Below, one piece after another: positions 61,657 through 64,000 of a stretch of 64,000 nucleotides of DNA. Source of the stretch: Cytobacillus oceanisediminis. Lineage in GTDB: Bacteria; Bacillota; Bacilli; Bacillales; Cytobacillaceae. The first letter of the stretch is position 1; each line of letters begins with the position of its first letter. Both the position numbers and the translations under genes were made by a program. Where the stretch lies: the NCBI RefSeq assembly GCF_007830235.1, contig NZ_VLKI01000001.1, positions 180,464-244,463 on the forward strand. Direction: 5' to 3'. Below the pieces are notes generated by a model. It worked only from the letters and a program-made list of their open reading frames with translations, was not told the DNA's origin and did not search any database.

Positions 61657-62736
61657 CTAAGAGATAAACTGATCCTTCAGCACCGGGGAGGAAAATTTTT
61701 CTATGTGTTTTGTTCTTCCTTCCCACACATCTTTATACTCTGAAAGCTTGAGCTCTTCCCACAATGCATCTCGGATTTCCTCTGCCTCTCCACTCCTGAT
61801 TGTCTGTAAATCTTCACATATACTGATTCCGGCAATCATGCCTGTGAGAAGCAATGCACCCTGTTGGCTAATGCCCGCCGCATTTCCGGCTAAAAATACA
61901 TTTTCCCTGTCTGTTTTAAACTGACGATTATATTGGGGGATCCATCCTCCCAGCTCTTTCTGGTAGCCAAACGAACAGCCAAGCTGGTAAAACGAATCAA
62001 GTATTGGCGATCTTCCACCATCGATGCATACAACATCCGCAGAGACCGTTAAGATCTCTCCGTTCACTTCAATATCGATTTCCTCCACCTGTCCATTACC
62101 TCTTGCCTCTTTTATAAAACTATTAAAATAAAAAGGAATACCTCTTCCTATTAACGCATCTGTTTTTTCCTTCTCTCTTGCAGCTGCCGCAGGGTTTTTC
62201 TCAACGATTCCTTTAACCTCCACGCCAACCTCCAATAGCTGGCTTGCAACATCCAGGGCAAAATCGCTTGAACCCACAATCACTGCTTCCTTCCCTGGCA
62301 TCACAAAATCCCGGTTTACCAGAGTTTGGGCGGCACCGATCGTTATAATTCCCGGAAGCGTCCATTTTGGAAAAGCCACTGCCTGTTCAGCAGCACCAGT
62401 GGCCACGACGATCTTTTTTGCTTTAACAGGAAACACCTTTTCCTCATCTGAAAGGCCCACACTTCCATCTGCATACAGCCCGATAACACGATGATTTAAA
62501 AGCGTGCCTACTGTAAAATCATTGATTTGCTCTGTTAAAACCTTAGCCAATTCAAACCCCCGCATCGGCTGATAGACGGAAGGCAGCGGCCTGATAAGCT
62601 GCGTTTGCTGGCATAGCTGGCCGCCAAGAGAGGATGATTCATCGACAATCGTGACATCCAATCCTCTTGTAGCAGTTTCAATCGCCGCTGCAAGGCCTGC
62701 CGGTCCTCCGCCTATTATGAGAACGTCAGTCTCCAT
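61657..62736 (-). CDS. NAD(P)/FAD-dependent oxidoreductase subunit (HcnB-like)
   Basis: A 359-residue pyridine-nucleotide-disulfide-type flavoprotein: DVLIIGGGPAGLAAAIETAT (near 4), GQLCQQTQLIRPLPSVYQPM (near 43), KIVVATGAAEQAVAFPKWTL (near 108), EAVIVGSSDFALDVASQLLE (near 150) and a late VFLAGNAAGISQQGALLLTG. It corresponds to the alpha subunit of HcnABC/opine oxidase type complexes, truncated after the flavin domain because the BFD part is a separate gene. AAGGAGG precedes the ATG, which overlaps the gene before it by 11 bases. Confidence 0.85.
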   Translation of the reverse strand: METDVLIIGGGPAGLAAAIETATRGLDVTIVDESSSLGGQLCQQTQLIRPLPSVYQPMRGFELAKVLTEQINDFTVGTLLNHRVIGLYADGSVGLSDEEKVFPVKAKKIVVATGAAEQAVAFPKWTLPGIITIGAAQTLVNRDFVMPGKEAVIVGSSDFALDVASQLLEVGVEVKGIVEKNPAAAAREKEKTDALIGRGIPFYFNSFIKEARGNGQVEEIDIEVNGEILTVSADVVCIDGGRSPILDSFYQLGCSFGYQKELGGWIPQYNRQFKTDRENVFLAGNAAGISQQGALLLTGMIAGISICEDLQTIRSGEAEEIRDALWEELKLSEYKDVWEGRTKHIEKFSSPVLKDQFIS

Positions 62737-63049
62737 GCTTTTCCCTCCTTACCTCGGGGTCTTCCAGATTTGGATATACGCTCATTCCTTCTTCAACCTT
62801 TGTCATGCAAGTCCGTACATGATCTTCACCGTTAACCGTCATATAGCAGCTGCAGCATCGCCCGCGCGAGCAAAAAAGGCCTCTTGATTGCACCAGCTTA
62901 CGGCTTAATCCAAATTTCTTTACTCCATTAGCCATTAAAGCAGCTGCAACCGACTGCTGCGTATAGGCTTTATACGGCTGATCATTGAAGTAAAAGGTTA
63001 CAGGCTCTTGAAGCTGCTTCCCGAGGATGGGATGATTCTCTATATGCAT
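62726..63049 (-). CDS. [2Fe-2S] ferredoxin-like subunit (HcnA-like)
   Basis: About 107 residues. VTFYFNDQPYKAYTQQSVAA then ALMANGVKKFGLSRKLVQSR lead to a plant-type cluster motif, GLFCSRGRCCSCYMTVNGED, with VRTC following. This is the small Fer2_4 subunit of sarcosine-oxidase-alpha N-terminal, HcnA and proline or hydroxyproline dehydrogenase type. GAGGTGG supports the ATG at 63049; GTG at 63058 is the alternative. It is first of the four subunit genes, 17 bases after the permease gene. Confidence 0.87.
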   Translation of the reverse strand: MHIENHPILGKQLQEPVTFYFNDQPYKAYTQQSVAAALMANGVKKFGLSRKLVQSRGLFCSRGRCCSCYMTVNGEDHVRTCMTKVEEGMSVYPNLEDPEVRREKHGD

Positions 63050-63065
63050 ATAAGCCACCTCTTCG

Positions 63066-63866
63066 TTAATTTTTGGAGGAAAACACTTTCCCTACCCCAA
63101 GTATTCTTTCAATCACTAGCATTAGGATAACTGTAAATAGAATCATAATGCTCGATACAGATGTTATGATCGGGTCATACTGATATTGCATGTAAGTATA
63201 GATGCGCACCGGCAGTGTTACAACGTCGGTGCTGACAATAAATAAAGCGACTGTTAAATCATCGAAGGAGGTAATAAAGGCAAAAATAGCACCCGCTATG
63301 ACACCTGATTTAATAATCGGCAGGGTAATTTGATAGAAAACCTTTATAGGCCCTGCTCCAAGGTTCAAGGCCGCCTGTTCAATCGAACGGTCAAACCCTA
63401 CTAAACTAGCAACCACGAGACGCATTACAAAGGGAACGGTTAAAATGATATGCCCCAGGATTAATGCCAGCGGGCTCGCAGCCAGCCCAATCCACGAGTA
63501 AAACTGCAAAAGGGCAACCCCAAACACGACCGATGGAATCAATAGCGGAGATCCCACTAATTGAACGATCGCTGTTTTCCCTTTAAACTGGCGCCGGACA
63601 ACCGCAATCGATGCCAGTGTCCCAATAGCAGTGGAAATGGCTGCTGTTCCGAATGCCACAATAATACTCAGGGTAAAAGACTGCATGAATTCCGGATGTT
63701 CGATAAGTTCGGTATACCATCTGAGGGTCAGTCCTTTTGGAGGGAAAACAATATATTCTGTTGTTGTTAAGGAAGACAGCAATACAACCACAATTGGTGC
63801 CAGCAAGAAGACATACACTAAAAAGCAAACAAAGTTAAAGAAAAATTTCGGCAAGTTCTTTCTCAT
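63066..63866 (-). CDS. Spermidine/putrescine-type ABC permease (PotC-like)
   Basis: A 266-residue six-helix permease. The EAA loop is LVGFDRSIEQAALNLGAGPI then KVFYQITLPIIKSGVIAGAI (near 163-195), and TEYIVFPPKGLTLRWYTELI (near 32) is typical of PotC. ATG overlaps the stop of the next permease (ATGA). Together with the dehydrogenase genes this points to import of an opine, polyamine or betaine-like compound, followed by its oxidation. Confidence 0.88.
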   Translation of the reverse strand: MRKNLPKFFFNFVCFLVYVFLLAPIVVVLLSSLTTTEYIVFPPKGLTLRWYTELIEHPEFMQSFTLSIIVAFGTAAISTAIGTLASIAVVRRQFKGKTAIVQLVGSPLLIPSVVFGVALLQFYSWIGLAASPLALILGHIILTVPFVMRLVVASLVGFDRSIEQAALNLGAGPIKVFYQITLPIIKSGVIAGAIFAFITSFDDLTVALFIVSTDVVTLPVRIYTYMQYQYDPIITSVSSIMILFTVILMLVIERILGVGKVFSSKN

Positions 63867-64000
63867 TGTATCGCCACTCCCTTTTCAGACCTGGCAAGTA
63901 TTTTGCTGTAGGCGATAATCGTAATCGTTGCAATCAGGATTAATAGGAACCCAATGGCCCCTCCATACGGCCAGTTCAGCATGACAGCAACCTGTTCATA
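63863..64000 (-). CDS. ABC permease, C-terminal end (PotB-like)
   Basis: The last 45 codons of a leftward gene that enters from the right edge. YEQVAVMLNWPYGGAIGFLL then ILIATITIIAYSKILARSEK is the final transmembrane helix and cytoplasmic tail of a PotB/PotH-like permease. It overlaps the PotC-like gene by four bases. Confidence 0.8.
   Translation of the reverse strand, partial: YEQVAVMLNWPYGGAIGFLLILIATITIIAYSKILARSEKGVAIQ

Overview
The window looks like chromosome from a Gram-positive, endospore-forming Bacillaceae (Bacillus sensu lato, near Cytobacillus, Mesobacillus or Priestia). The AT-rich base use, strong AAGGAGG ribosome binding sites, TTG and GTG starts, U-rich intrinsic terminators, TPP and cobalamin riboswitches, and families such as CbiH60, CbiW, YlmB, YvrJ, MntR and ScoAB all point there. 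I saw no rRNA, tRNA, CRISPR array, intact transposase or prophage.

Layout. 1-3722: end of an anaerobic cobalamin operon (cbiW, a Ni/Co permease, the cbiH60 fusion, cbiX), all leftward behind two cobalamin riboswitches in tandem. 3897-8619: thiamine-pyrimidine salvage operon ylmB-tenA-thiZ-thiX-thiY behind a TPP riboswitch. 8802-20950: small accessory genes, with two repetitive GN-x-LQ-x-x-G proteins, VOC, SRPBCC, DinB and GNAT genes, a LysM amidase, an EamA exporter facing an AraC regulator, and several genes broken by one nonsense codon or one frameshift. 21600-25756: manganese-type ABC importer under a probable MntR box, a ZIP transporter, and an MntR-like regulator that seems to lack its metal ligands. 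26200-28470: small genes, a decayed Clp_N-GNAT gene and a Fur-boxed cysteine-rich ORF with no start codon. 28755-30343 and 36997-37739: a winged-helix-like protein and a sigma-70-family factor, plus a DUF1659-DUF2922-YvrJ cluster. The two clusters share a promoter-like motif with identical spacing.

30358-36955: a ketone-body and hydroxybutyrate module (scoA, scoB, thiolase, 3-hydroxybutyrate dehydrogenase, GntP permease) with its sigma-54 activator, a -24/-12 promoter, a CcpA-like site and three upstream palindromes. 37820-64000: a large amine and amino-acid catabolic region. It holds an ornithine cyclodeaminase-like protein, a DadA-like oxidase, an NSS transporter with its small subunit, a flavin amine oxidase, an amino-acid permease, a Rieske oxygenase, two CdaR-like regulators around a DAO-family oxidase, an aldehyde dehydrogenase, an aminotransferase, a TPP enzyme with an IclR regulator, and a multi-subunit HcnABC-like flavin/iron-sulfur dehydrogenase behind polyamine-type ABC permeases. 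The theme is uptake, oxidation or deamination of amines and imino acids, and channelling of the aldehydes and keto acids formed. The true substrates cannot be read from sequence.

Noncoding highlights: a 52-bp tandem array of about 12 units, each carrying a hairpin (51170-51785); three copies of a GC-rich, roughly 180-220 bp repeat; two copies in opposite orientation of an ORF-less structured repeat (33228-33405, 42319-42534); and alternative hairpins just upstream of the sigma gene.
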